Position numbers and translations under genes: made by a program. The notes beneath the pieces are model-generated. The model had not been told where the DNA came from. It was given only the letters and a program-made list of their open reading frames with translations, and ran no database searches. Source: Simplicispira sedimenti (lineage in GTDB: Bacteria; Pseudomonadota; Gammaproteobacteria; Burkholderiales; Burkholderiaceae_C). Taken from it: 64,000 bases of DNA. This document shows, in pieces, positions 9,003 to 17,469 of the stretch (positions within the stretch are counted from its first letter, which is position 1; the number at the start of each line of letters is the position of its first letter). The stretch is taken from NCBI RefSeq assembly GCF_022760965.1, contig NZ_JAKVIJ010000008.1:62001-126000 (forward strand), given 5' to 3'.

Positions 9003-9605
9003 ATGCCCCACACCCTGGCCGCCCCCGCGCACAGCGAACTCATCATCAAGAAAAGCCGCTTCATCGGCTGCGTGCAACCCATGCCCGACCGCGCCAGCGC
9101 CCAGGCGCATGTCGATGCGCTGTGGAAAGAACACCCCGGCGCCGCCCACATCTGCTGGGCGCTGCTCGCGGGCGGTCAGTCTGCCGCCGTGGACGACGGC
9201 GAACCCGGCGGCACCGCCGGCCGCCCCATGCTCGACGTGCTGCGCCACCAGGACCTCGAAGGCGTGCTGGCCACCGTGGTGCGGTACTTTGGCGGCGTCA
9301 AACTCGGCGCGGGCGGCCTGGTGCGCGCCTACACCGACACCGTGGCCCAGGCCCTGCTCACCGCCACCAAGGTGCCGCTGCAACGCATGACCCACCTGCA
9401 ATGCCTCGTGCCCTACGCCCTGGAAGGCCTGCTGCGCCGCGAGATCGACGCCGCCCATGCCGAGCTGCTGGAGGTGCAACACGGCCAGCTCGTCACCCTT
9501 CACCTGCGCCTGCCCGCAGCCCAGGCCGCTGCCTTTGTGCAGCGCATCAACGACCAGGGCCAGGGCCGCGTGGGCTGGCAAGACGCCCCCGGCATTGCCG
9601 CCTGA
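9003..9605 (+). CDS. yigZ: YigZ/IMPACT family protein
   Basis: The 200-residue protein carries the UPF0029 (Impact) N-terminal signature: KKSRFIGCVQP, HICWALL, DDGEPGGTAGRPMLDVL and VVRYFGGVKLGAGGLVRAY. The weaker C-terminal half matches the DUF1949 position in YigZ. The biochemical function in bacteria is not settled. It lies 35 bp after the phospholipase-like gene and 66 bp before the YjfB gene, all in the same direction. Confidence 0.9.
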   Translation: MPHTLAAPAHSELIIKKSRFIGCVQPMPDRASAQAHVDALWKEHPGAAHICWALLAGGQSAAVDDGEPGGTAGRPMLDVLRHQDLEGVLATVVRYFGGVKLGAGGLVRAYTDTVAQALLTATKVPLQRMTHLQCLVPYALEGLLRREIDAAHAELLEVQHGQLVTLHLRLPAAQAAAFVQRINDQGQGRVGWQDAPGIAA

Positions 9606-9671
9606 GCGATTTCACTTCAGAAAAGCGGGCCGTCTGCCGATACCCAGGTGTTGCACCCCTGGAGCCCTGCC

Positions 9672-9887
9672 ATGGACGTCGCCCTCTCCAACACCATCAT
9701 CCAAACCGCCACCCACCTGGCCAGCGCCAAGCAGTCGGACGCCGTCAACATCGCCATGCTGAAAAAAGCGCTGGACATGCAGGAAACCGCCGCCGCCACC
9801 ATGCTCGACACCATGGTGCAGTCCATGCCCCAGCCCCAGCTTGCCACCTCGGGCACGCTGGGCACGCAGGTCAATACCTTTGCCTGA
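9672..9887 (+). CDS. YjfB family small protein
   Basis: A 71-residue protein. The core (NIAMLKKALDMQETAAATML followed by a Pro-rich stretch and a GTQVNTFA end) is the pattern of the YjfB family, annotated as putative motility proteins without a proven role. ATG 9672 starts the conserved segment; an earlier in-frame ATG at 9648 would only add eight non-conserved residues. No flagellar genes are nearby. Confidence 0.75.
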   Translation: MDVALSNTIIQTATHLASAKQSDAVNIAMLKKALDMQETAAATMLDTMVQSMPQPQLATSGTLGTQVNTFA

Positions 9888-9890
9888 GGT

Positions 9891-10538
9891 TCATCGCTGC
9901 CCATTCCACTCTTGGTTGGGCACGGCGTCGCCATAGCTCCACACACCGGCAAAGCCGGAAAAATCAGGATTGAAGCGGAACACCATGCGACCCTCGCCAT
10001 TGGTCTGGGTCCAGCGCCCCGTCAGCGTATTGCCGCTCAGCGTGCCCTCTACGCGCCCACCCTTGTGGGTATAGGTGCCGGTCACGCGGTTGCCGTTGCG
10101 CTGCATGGTCAGCGTGCCAAACGTTGACTGGTAGGGGCCGAATGTGTCGGGCACACCGCCTGGTGCAGGATCTGGGCGGGGCGCGGGCGGTGGAGCCGGA
10201 CGCGAAACCGGCGGAGGTGACGGTGGCGCCACCACCGAATCGCCCCCCCCATCCGAACCCTCCAGATCCATGCACACGGCGCCACAGGCCTGTGTTTCGC
10301 CACCATCAGGGTCTTTGGCCAGCAGCCACCACGACGATTTTGGATTCCCGCCCACAGCGCAGTAGCTGTTGAAGCCCCCGCTGTGCACATACGACAGTGC
10401 GCAGAAGCTGTGGCGGCCCATATCCACCCGCTTCTCACCGCAGGCATGGCACTCTGCGTTGTACGAGGTCACACGCGGTGCGGCGGACACGCCTCCCGCC
10501 CACAGAGCCAAAGCCATCAAAGACATAGATCGCAGCAT
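9891..10538 (-). CDS. Cys-rich secreted protein with proline linker, unknown function
   Basis: I do not recognise this 215-residue protein. It has a signal peptide (about residues 1-19, ending GGVSA-A). An N-terminal domain follows with six cysteines (30, 33, 46, 60, 85, 89), suggesting disulfides or metal binding. Next comes a proline-rich linker at about 105-135, then a C-terminal beta-rich region where glycine-threonine strands repeat (VTGTYTHKGGRVEGTLSGN). ATG 10538 is chosen because an AGGAAGG ribosome-binding site precedes it and it starts the signal peptide. Its stop is 3 bp from the convergent YjfB gene. Confidence 0.7.
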   Translation of the reverse strand: MLRSMSLMALALWAGGVSAAPRVTSYNAECHACGEKRVDMGRHSFCALSYVHSGGFNSYCAVGGNPKSSWWLLAKDPDGGETQACGAVCMDLEGSDGGGDSVVAPPSPPPVSRPAPPPAPRPDPAPGGVPDTFGPYQSTFGTLTMQRNGNRVTGTYTHKGGRVEGTLSGNTLTGRWTQTNGEGRMVFRFNPDFSGFAGVWSYGDAVPNQEWNGQR

Positions 10539-10616
10539 GAAAAGCCCTTCCTGAAACAAGCCGCAATCCAGTCTATCAACGGGCTGCCGGCTCAGAAAGC
10601 AAAAGGTACAAGTGTC

Positions 10617-10657
10617 TTGATCAAAAGCAGCAGAGTGTTAGTATTACGAACGTAATA
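10617..10657 (+). promoter_or_regulatory. Candidate promoter and operator palindrome of the AbrB-Doc operon
   Basis: A perfect inverted repeat, TATTACG-AA-CGTAATA, lies at 10642-10657, 18 bp before the antitoxin ATG. A possible promoter has TTGATC at 10617-10622 and TAGTAT at 10639-10644, so the palindrome overlaps the -10 box. That is the expected place for autorepression by an AbrB-type antitoxin. Confidence 0.55.
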
Positions 10658-10675
10658 ACATTCTGAAGCGTTGCC

Positions 10676-10900
10676 ATGCACACCCTCAAACTTACACAGA
10701 TCGGTAATTCTGTGGGCGCAGTGTTTCCGCGCGAACTGCTCAACCAGTTGCAACTGGACAAGGGCGACCTGCTCTACGTGACCAACTCCCCCGACGGCCT
10801 GCGAATGACCAAGCACAACCCCGAGTTCGCGCAGCAAATGGAGGCCGCACGCCAGATCATGAAAAACCGCCGTGCCGTGCTGCACGAGCTGGCCAAGTGA
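10676..10900 (+). CDS. AbrB/MazE-family antitoxin
   Basis: The 74-residue protein begins with a swapped-hairpin AbrB DNA-binding domain (LTQIGNSVGAVFPRELLNQLQLDKGDLLYV). An acidic/basic helical tail follows, which would wrap the toxin. The stop codon overlaps the GTG start of the Doc-like gene by four bases, the usual arrangement of a toxin-antitoxin operon. It is likely autoregulated through the palindrome just upstream. Nearby features fit an accessory or defence patch. Confidence 0.82.
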   Translation: MHTLKLTQIGNSVGAVFPRELLNQLQLDKGDLLYVTNSPDGLRMTKHNPEFAQQMEAARQIMKNRRAVLHELAK

Positions 10901-11286
10901 GCGCCTGGGTCTGGATCCAGCGCGAAGTCATCGTTGCGATCCATGAAATGCAACTGGCCGAACACGGCGGCCTGGAGGGCGTGCGCGATGCCGGCCTGCT
11001 CGACTCCGCCATGGGCCGCCCTCAAAACCTTGCCGCGTATGAAGCCCCCGACGCTGCCGCACTGGCCGCCGCCTACGGCTGGGGTATCTCGCGCAACCAT
11101 CCATTCATCGACGGCAACAAACGCACCGGCTTCGTGGCCACCGAGCTATTTTTGAGCCTGAACGGCTTTGAACTCACCGCCACCGATGCCGACTGCGTGA
11201 TCACCATGCTCAACGTCGCCGCAGGCGAGCTTTCCGAAGAAGCCTTTGCCGCCTGGCTGCGCCAGCACTGCGCAGCGCGCGGCTGA
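10897..11286 (+). CDS. doc: Doc/Fic-family toxin (death-on-curing)
   Basis: The 129-residue protein contains the Fic/Doc active-site motif HPFIDGNKRTGF, with catalytic His at residue 68. Its length matches short Doc toxins. Doc of phage P1 phosphorylates elongation factor EF-Tu; other Fic proteins transfer AMP, and which applies here is not visible. The GTG start overlaps the antitoxin stop. The partner is an AbrB-type rather than the classical Phd antitoxin. The MmeI-like restriction gene follows 39 bp later. Confidence 0.85.
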   Translation: MSAWVWIQREVIVAIHEMQLAEHGGLEGVRDAGLLDSAMGRPQNLAAYEAPDAAALAAAYGWGISRNHPFIDGNKRTGFVATELFLSLNGFELTATDADCVITMLNVAAGELSEEAFAAWLRQHCAARG

Positions 11287-11325
11287 CGGCACAGCGGCCT
11301 GTGGTGCCCCGCTATCATCCAGCGC

Positions 11326-14300
11326 ATGGGAGAGAGCACCACCAACACCGACGCTGCCACCACCGCAGCGCATGCCTTCATCGCCCGCTGGAGCGGCAGC
11401 ACCGCCAGTGAACTGGCCAGCGCGCAGAGCTTTGTGATCGACCTGTGCGAGCTGCTGGGTGTGGACAAGCCCCACCCCACGCCAGAGCAAAGCTACATGT
11501 TCGAGCGGCCCATCACCTTTGCGCATGGCGACGGCAGCACCAGCCCTGGGCGCATTGACTGCTACCGGCGCGGCCACTTTGTGCTGGAGGCCAAAAAGTT
11601 CAAGGCCCCCACCCACACCAAAGGCTTTGACGACGGCCTGCTGCGCGCCCGCAGCCAGGCCGAGGGCTACGCCCGCGCCCTGCCCGCCACCGAAGGCCGA
11701 CCGCCCTTTGTGCTGGTGGTGGACGTGGGCAACGTCATCGAGGTCTATGCCGAATTCAGCCAGAGCGGCGCCACCTACACCCCCTACCCCGACCCGCGCA
11801 GCCACCGCCTGCTGCTGGCCGACCTGGCCCGGCCCGAAGTGCGCGAGCGCCTGCGCCGCATCTGGTGCGACCCCGACAGCCTGAACCCCGCACGCATCAG
11901 CGCCCAGGTCACGCGCGACGTGGCCGCGCTGCTGGCCCGCCTGTCGCAATCGCTCGAAGCCAGCCTGGGTTTGATGCCAAATATGGCTCCAGCGCCCGGT
12001 ACACAAGCGCAAGCAGCTCCTGAAATCGTAGCAGCCTACCTCACCCGCTGCCTGTTCTCCATGTTTGCCGAAGACGTGGAACTGCTGCCCAAAGGCGCCT
12101 TCCAGGGCCTGCTGCAAACCCACCGGGGCGACCCCGTGGCACTGCAACACATGCTGCGCATTTTGTGGGCCGACATGGACCGGGGCGGCTTTTGCGCCGC
12201 GCTGGCCAAGAACGTGCTGCACTTCAACGGCAAACTCTTCAAGGGCGCAGAGCACGCGCACTACAGCCTGCTGCTCAGCGCAGAGCAAATCGACCTTCTC
12301 ATCCAAGCCGCCCGCGCCAACTGGCGCGAAGTGGAACCCGCCATCTTCGGCACCCTGCTCGAACGCGCCCTGGACCCCACCGAACGCCACGCCCTGGGCG
12401 CGCACTACACGCCCCGCGCCTACGTGGAGCGCCTGGTGCAACCCACCGTGATCGCCCCACTGCGCCAGGAATGGGAATACGCCCGCGCCGCCGCCCTGGT
12501 GCTGGCCCGCGAAGCCGCCGAGCTGGAAGGCAAGGCCCAGCAAGCCAAGCTCGAAGCCGCCCGCGCCGAAGTGCTGCGCTTTCACCACCGCCTGTGCACC
12601 GTGCGCGTGCTGGACCCCGCCTGCGGCAGCGCCAACTTCCTGTACGTCACGCTGGAACACCTCAAGCGCCTGGAGGGCGAAGTCATCAACCAACTGCAGG
12701 AGCTGGGCACCACCCACGAACACCTGCAGGGCCGCCTGGGCTTTGAAGGCGAAACCGTGACGCTGCAGCAACTGCGCGGCATCGAACTGAACGAACGCGC
12801 CGCCGCCCTGGCCGAGCTGGTGCTCTGGATTGGCTACCTGCAATGGCACATCCGCACCCGCGGCCATGCCAGCGTGGCCACGCCCGTGGTGCACAACTAC
12901 GGCAACATCGAATGCCGCGACGCCTTGCTCGCCTGGGACGCGCAGGAACTGGCGTATGACGACGCGGGCCGCCTGCTCAGCCGCTGGGACGGCCGCACCT
13001 TCAAAACCCACCCCGTGACGGGCGAACAGGTGCCCGACGAAGCCGCCCAGGTGCCGCAGTGGCGCTACGTGGGCGCCCGGCAGGCGCAGTGGCCGCAGGC
13101 GGATTTCATTGTGGGGAACCCGCCTTATTTGGGCGCTCGAACAATTCGACAGTCGCTTGGTGCTGGGTACTTGGACGCTCTGCGCAAAGCGCACTCAGAC
13201 GTGCCCGAAAACGCTGATTTCGTAATGTATTGGTGGAACAAGGCAGCCGCCTTGGTCGCATCACAGCAGTGTCGGCAGTTTGGACTGATCACCACAAACA
13301 GTCTTCGCCAATCGTTTAACCGTGTGGTTCTTGAGAAATTCCTCGACAAAGGACTGAGCCTTACCTTTGCCATCCCCGACCACCCGTGGGTGGATAGCTC
13401 CAACGGCGCAGCTGTCAGGGTTGCACTCAGTGTTGGACGATCAGGTAAGCATGATGGAACGCTAGGTTTGGTCACTGCTGAGGAAGCACTTGCTGAAGGT
13501 GAATTTGCTATTGAAGTCCAGGAGTCACTCGGACACATAACGCCAGGGTTGACGATTGGTATAGATGTAGCTGCGGCCCCGCCATTGGTAGCAAATAGGG
13601 GCATGAGTTGTGTCGGATATCAACTCACAGGAAAAGGGTTTGTTGTTGATGCTGGGCAGGCTCACGCGCTGGATCCGCAATTTGGAAATGCAAATGCTCG
13701 AATCACCCCCCTGCTAACTGGGCGAGACATCACTCAGGAGAATCGTGGCCTCTTCGCAATCGACAGTTTCGGGCTCAGTTCGGATGATCTGCGTACGCGC
13801 TACCCTGCGATCTACCAATGGCTATTTGATCGGGTGAAACCTGAGCGCGATACCAATAGCGACAGGCTGATAAAAGCCAACTGGTGGCTGTATGCGCGAA
13901 CACGAGATGAATTTCGACTGGCCTTGAATGGGTGCAACAAAGCCATCGCGACATCACTCACCGCAAAACATCGGACTTTTGTTTTTGTCCCCGCCAATGC
14001 CGTCTGCGATAGCACTACGGTCATGTTTGCTTTGCCAAGCGCCTTCCATCTTGGAATTCTCAGCAGCAAAGTTCACGTGGAATGGTCATTGGCATCCAAT
14101 AATCGCCTCGGCGTTGGTAATGATCCTCGCTACATCAAAACCGTTTGCTTTGAGAACTTCCCCTTCCCCGACGAAGACACCGGCCTGACCCCGCAGCTCC
14201 GCGAGCGCATCGCCCAGCTGGCCGAGCAGATCGACGCCCACCGCAAGCGCGTGCTCGCCCCCGAATCCGGCAACACCGGCCTCACCCTCACCGGCCTCTA

Positions 14301-14874
14301 CAACGTGCTGACCGCCCTGCGCGAAGGCCGGGCGCTCACGACCAAAGAGAAAACCCAGCACGCCCAGGGCCTGGTGGGCGTACTGCGCGAACTGCACGAC
14401 GAGTTGGACGCCGCCGTTCTGCAAGCCTACGGCCTGGGCGCCCAGGCCAGCACCGACGACATCCTGGCCCACCTGGTGCAACTCAACACCCAGCGTGCCC
14501 AGGAGGAAGCCCAGGGCCGCGTGCGCTGGCTGCGGCCCGACTTTCAAAATCCGCAAAATTCGGTGCAAAAACAGGAGCTGCTACCGCAGGAGGATCAAGC
14601 GCTGGATGCCGATTTGGATGGTGAAAAACCACTATCAAAACCAGAGCAAACCAAACCCCAGCAACTCCCCTGGCCCGCCACCTTGCCCGAACAGGTGCGC
14701 GCCGTGGCCGCTGTGCTGGCCGCCAGCGCCGCGCCGCTGACCCTGCCCGCCATCGAGGCGCGCTTCAAGGGCCGGGGCCCCTGGAAGAAAGGCCTGCCCA
14801 CGCTGCTGCAAACCCTGGAAGCCCTGGGCCGCGCGCAGCACGTACTTACGCCCCAGGGTACGGCCTGGCGCTGA
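11326..14874 (+). CDS. Single-chain MmeI-like restriction-modification enzyme (type IIL/IIG)
   Basis: A 1182-residue protein. An N-terminal nuclease site is visible as D78, then nine residues, then E88-A-K90, the MmeI-like PD-ExK spacing. A helical region and an N6-adenine methyltransferase follow, with motif I DPACGSANF at 430 and motif IV NPPY at 598-601. The part after NPPY, about 13105-14160, is clearly less GC-rich than the rest and falls where the target-recognition domain sits, so that domain may have been exchanged. The C-terminal ~130 residues form an extra domain. Two stretches (about 215-236 and 1080-1101) derive from a dispersed repeat. MmeI-type enzymes cut unmodified DNA at a distance and methylate one strand. 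Confidence 0.75.
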   Translation: MGESTTNTDAATTAAHAFIARWSGSTASELASAQSFVIDLCELLGVDKPHPTPEQSYMFERPITFAHGDGSTSPGRIDCYRRGHFVLEAKKFKAPTHTKGFDDGLLRARSQAEGYARALPATEGRPPFVLVVDVGNVIEVYAEFSQSGATYTPYPDPRSHRLLLADLARPEVRERLRRIWCDPDSLNPARISAQVTRDVAALLARLSQSLEASLGLMPNMAPAPGTQAQAAPEIVAAYLTRCLFSMFAEDVELLPKGAFQGLLQTHRGDPVALQHMLRILWADMDRGGFCAALAKNVLHFNGKLFKGAEHAHYSLLLSAEQIDLLIQAARANWREVEPAIFGTLLERALDPTERHALGAHYTPRAYVERLVQPTVIAPLRQEWEYARAAALVLAREAAELEGKAQQAKLEAARAEVLRFHHRLCTVRVLDPACGSANFLYVTLEHLKRLEGEVINQLQELGTTHEHLQGRLGFEGETVTLQQLRGIELNERAAALAELVLWIGYLQWHIRTRGHASVATPVVHNYGNIECRDALLAWDAQELAYDDAGRLLSRWDGRTFKTHPVTGEQVPDEAAQVPQWRYVGARQAQWPQADFIVGNPPYLGARTIRQSLGAGYLDALRKAHSDVPENADFVMYWWNKAAALVASQQCRQFGLITTNSLRQSFNRVVLEKFLDKGLSLTFAIPDHPWVDSSNGAAVRVALSVGRSGKHDGTLGLVTAEEALAEGEFAIEVQESLGHITPGLTIGIDVAAAPPLVANRGMSCVGYQLTGKGFVVDAGQAHALDPQFGNANARITPLLTGRDITQENRGLFAIDSFGLSSDDLRTRYPAIYQWLFDRVKPERDTNSDRLIKANWWLYARTRDEFRLALNGCNKAIATSLTAKHRTFVFVPANAVCDSTTVMFALPSAFHLGILSSKVHVEWSLASNNRLGVGNDPRYIKTVCFENFPFPDEDTGLTPQLRERIAQLAEQIDAHRKRVLAPESGNTGLTLTGLYNVLTALREGRALTTKEKTQHAQGLVGVLRELHDELDAAVLQAYGLGAQASTDDILAHLVQLNTQRAQEEAQGRVRWLRPDFQNPQNSVQKQELLPQEDQALDADLDGEKPLSKPEQTKPQQLPWPATLPEQVRAVAAVLAASAAPLTLPAIEARFKGRGPWKKGLPTLLQTLEALGRAQHVLTPQGTAWR
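11970..12033 (+). repeat. Dispersed ~64-bp repeat inside the MmeI-like gene, copy 1
   Basis: Same-orientation match to the copy at 5947: TTTGATGCC, then ATGGCTCCAGCGC, then AAGCGCAAGCAGCT and GTAGCA in the same order and spacing. It is translated in frame as residues about 215-236, rich in Ala, Pro and Gln, between the nuclease and the helical region. Confidence 0.7.
14563..14628 (-). repeat. Dispersed ~64-bp repeat inside the MmeI-like gene, degenerate copy 2
   Basis: In inverted orientation, the blocks AGCTGCT, GGAT, AAGCGCTGGA and GCCGATTT line up with the reverse of the element. It has drifted more than the other copies. It encodes part of an acidic Gln/Asp-rich linker, residues about 1080-1101, before the last domain. 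Confidence 0.5.
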
Positions 14875-14891
14875 GCGCAGCCAGCACCGCT

Positions 14892-15389
14892 TCAGGGCCC
14901 GGTACTTTCCTGCGGGCGCTGCGGCCCCAGCTTGAACACGCCGCTGGCGCGGGCGCAGGGCACGCCGTCGGCGGTGACCAGGCCTTGCGCAAAGACCATG
15001 GAGCGTGTGGCGCGCAGGAGCTGGGCCGTGCCCTCCAGCCAGCAGCCCAGGGGGGACGGGGCGAGGTAGTCGATCTGCAGGCTGATGGTGGGCAGAAAGC
15101 GGTCGGCCAGGGCGGCGTCCTGGTAGTGCACGGACAAAGGTAAAAGCATGTCGCAAAAGCTGGCCATCATGCCGCCGTGCAGGTTGCCCATGGGGTTGAT
15201 GTGGCGCTCCTGCACGCGCATGCCGAATTTGACCACCTCCCCCTGGTGCAGCAGGTACAGCGGGCCGTTGATGTGCATGAAGTTGCCGCCCGCGGGAAAG
15301 GGCACAAAGCCGGGCGGAACGTCTGCCGCAGGGTGCGCGAGAGACTGGGCCATGGAATGCGCGGCGGTGAGCGTGGTGGGGGCGGTCAT
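14892..15389 (-). CDS. PaaI-type hotdog-fold thioesterase
   Basis: The 165-residue protein has the hotdog thioesterase core: HINPMGNLHGGMMASFCDMLLPL at about residues 64-86, then LQIDYLAPSPLG and an R/S-rich strand. The HGG region with the nearby Asp is the usual catalytic site of the PaaI/acyl-CoA thioesterase group. The acyl-CoA substrate is unknown. It overlaps the transglutaminase-like gene by four bases and is translated after it. Confidence 0.85.
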   Translation of the reverse strand: MTAPTTLTAAHSMAQSLAHPAADVPPGFVPFPAGGNFMHINGPLYLLHQGEVVKFGMRVQERHINPMGNLHGGMMASFCDMLLPLSVHYQDAALADRFLPTISLQIDYLAPSPLGCWLEGTAQLLRATRSMVFAQGLVTADGVPCARASGVFKLGPQRPQESTGP

Positions 15390-16069
15390 GCGCCGGTCTC
15401 CTGTTGTACGTCGTCTTGAAAACTGGCGCCCTGCAGCGCGGCGCTGTCGCTCAGGCCGGGGCCATAGACGCGGGCAAAGTCCTGCACCATGGCGTCCAGC
15501 GGCAGGTCGTCGAAGGTGCCGCGCTGGTGCACGTATTCCATGTGGCGCTGACCCGCGCGGTCGTAGGGGTGGTAGAGGGAGTCGGTGCGGCCATCAAACT
15601 CCAGCGGCAGCAGGCCAAAGCGCTCGCACAGCTCGATGTTGAAGGCCGGTGTGGCCTTGACCCAGCGCCCGCCCAGCCACAGGTCGGTGTAGCCGTGCCA
15701 GATGAACAGGTCGGTCTGCATGGTCTGGCGCATGCGCTCGGTGCTCAGGTGGTTGCGCACGTCGGCAAAGCCCAGCCGTGCCGGTATGCCCGCCGCGCGG
15801 CAGGCGGCGGTGAGCAGCACGGCCTTGGGCACGCACCAGCCGTGGCCCTGCGCGAGCACGGTGCTGGCGCGCATGCCGCTGGGCGAGAGGTCGATGCGGT
15901 AGGGGTCGTACCGAAAGCCGTCGCGCACTGCCAGGTACAGGGCCACGGCGCGTTCGCGCTCGTCCTGCCCCTGGGCGTGCTGCCAGGCAAAGGCCTGCAC
16001 GGCGGGGTGGTCGCTGTCGATGCTGGGGGTGGGCTGCAGGTGCTGGGGGCGTGCGGGGCGGTGGGGCAT
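15386..16069 (-). CDS. Transglutaminase-like cysteine peptidase family protein
   Basis: A 227-residue cytoplasmic protein without a signal peptide. The transglutaminase-core catalytic Cys lies in QGHGWCVPKAVLL (C79), and the His lies in LFIWHGYTDLWL (H125). The KATPAFN segment takes the place of the third catalytic residue. Members of this group are thought to be amidases or peptidases; the substrate is unknown. It is followed by the thioesterase gene with an overlapping ATGA and is preceded by a 44-codon membrane peptide gene 77 bp upstream. Confidence 0.83.
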   Translation of the reverse strand: MPHRPARPQHLQPTPSIDSDHPAVQAFAWQHAQGQDERERAVALYLAVRDGFRYDPYRIDLSPSGMRASTVLAQGHGWCVPKAVLLTAACRAAGIPARLGFADVRNHLSTERMRQTMQTDLFIWHGYTDLWLGGRWVKATPAFNIELCERFGLLPLEFDGRTDSLYHPYDRAGQRHMEYVHQRGTFDDLPLDAMVQDFARVYGPGLSDSAALQGASFQDDVQQETGA

Positions 16070-16146
16070 GCCCGCACCTTAGCAAACCGCAGGCAACGGT
16101 GTTACATGCAGTTGCGCAAGGAATGTCGCATGGGTGACTGTGCGAA

Positions 16147-16281
16147 TCACCGCAACCGGCCATGCAACAGGCGCGAGCGCTGCAGCGCCAGCAACTCCAT
16201 CAAACCGCCTGCCAGCGCGGCGGCCAGAAGCAACAGGGGCCAAAGGCCACGCGAACGGGTGCGGCGGTGGTGGGCTTGCAT
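16147..16281 (-). CDS. Small single-pass membrane peptide (44 aa)
   Basis: A short reading frame with a well-placed GGAG ribosome-binding site 8 bases before ATG 16281. The 44-residue product has a basic N-terminus (MQAHHRRTRSRG), one hydrophobic segment (LWPLLLLAAALAGGLMELLAL) and a basic end. That is a typical small membrane protein with both ends charged. It is in line with the transglutaminase and thioesterase genes. I cannot assign a family. It is the only plausible gene in the 260-bp gap between 16070 and 16329. Confidence 0.5.
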   Translation of the reverse strand: MQAHHRRTRSRGLWPLLLLAAALAGGLMELLALQRSRLLHGRLR

Positions 16282-16329
16282 GGTGCTCTCCAATCAGGGC
16301 GATGGGAACCGCCACCGTAGCGTGCCTGT

Positions 16330-17469
16330 ATGACAGCAGCGCGACATACCCCCAGCCCTGCGCACGCCCACAACACAGGCCTTGTCGGCGCAGGCTGCGG
16401 CGCTATGCTGGACCGTTGCACCGCCACCCGTCTGACCACCCGCCCCACTGCCACCGTGCTGCCCCGCGCCCTGCCGGAACTCGACGCCCTGGAACGCCTG
16501 CTGGCCCAGCACGCGCAGCACCTGCATGTGCAGCAGGTCTGCCACGTGGCACTGCCGCAGGCGCCCGCGTTTCCGGTGTACGCCATCGGCATGGGCAGCA
16601 CCGACCCCAGCGCCCCGGCGGCAGGCTTTTTTGGTGGCGTGCACGGGCTGGAGCGCATTGGTGCGCAGGTGGTGATTGCCTTCCTGCAAAGCGTGCTGCA
16701 CCGCCTGCCGTGGGACAGCACCTTGCAGCACCTGCTGGAACGGGTACGCCTGGTGTTCATGCCCATCGTCAACCCCGGCGGCATGTGGGCCGCCACGCGG
16801 GCCAACCCGCGCGGCATCGACCTGATGCGCAATGCCCCGGTGGACGCCAGGGACCGGGTGCCTTTTTTGGTGGGCGGCCAGCGCCTGAGCAGCGGCCTGC
16901 CCTGGTACCGGGGCCGCCTGGGCGACCCCATGGAGGCCGAGAGCCAGGCACTGTGCAGCGTGGTGCAGACCGAGTTGCTGGGGCGCCCCTTCAGCCTGGC
17001 GCTGGACTGCCATTCGGGCTTTGGCGTGACGGACCGGCTGTGGTTTCCCTACGCCCACACGCGCGAACCCATGGCGCACCTGGCCGAAGTGCACGCGCTG
17101 CAGCACATTTTTCTGCAGGCACACAGCCAGCACCCCTACGTGATCGAGCCGCAAAGCGCCCAGTACCTGGCGCATGGCGATCTGTGGGACCACCTGTACC
17201 TGCAGGCCTGCCAGCAAAGCGGCACGGTGTTTCTGCCGCTGACGCTGGAGATGGGATCGTGGCTGTGGATCAAGAAGAACCCGCAGCAACTGTTCTCGCG
17301 CAACGGCATCTTCAACCCGCTCATCACCCACCGCCACCAGCGTGTGCTGCGCCGCCACCTGGGCCTGCTGGACTTTCTGACCCGCGCCGCCGCCAGCCAC
17401 AGCCAGTGGCTGCCCCTGGGCGAGGCGCGCCAACACCACCACCGCCATGCCCTGGACGCCTGGTACTGA
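16330..17469 (+). CDS. M14-family zinc carboxypeptidase-like protein
   Basis: A protein of up to 379 residues with the M14 metal site: H105-G-L-E108 in FFGGVHGLERIG, the third ligand H228 in LDCHSGFG, and the probable catalytic Glu E307 in LTLEMGSW. A NPGGM loop lies between them, as in the DUF2817/M14 group. No signal peptide is evident, so it is probably cytoplasmic. The start is uncertain: ATG 16330 has no ribosome-binding site, and ATG 16405 is an alternative. It overlaps the alpha/beta hydrolase gene by 23 bp. Confidence 0.78.
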   Translation: MTAARHTPSPAHAHNTGLVGAGCGAMLDRCTATRLTTRPTATVLPRALPELDALERLLAQHAQHLHVQQVCHVALPQAPAFPVYAIGMGSTDPSAPAAGFFGGVHGLERIGAQVVIAFLQSVLHRLPWDSTLQHLLERVRLVFMPIVNPGGMWAATRANPRGIDLMRNAPVDARDRVPFLVGGQRLSSGLPWYRGRLGDPMEAESQALCSVVQTELLGRPFSLALDCHSGFGVTDRLWFPYAHTREPMAHLAEVHALQHIFLQAHSQHPYVIEPQSAQYLAHGDLWDHLYLQACQQSGTVFLPLTLEMGSWLWIKKNPQQLFSRNGIFNPLITHRHQRVLRRHLGLLDFLTRAAASHSQWLPLGEARQHHHRHALDAWY

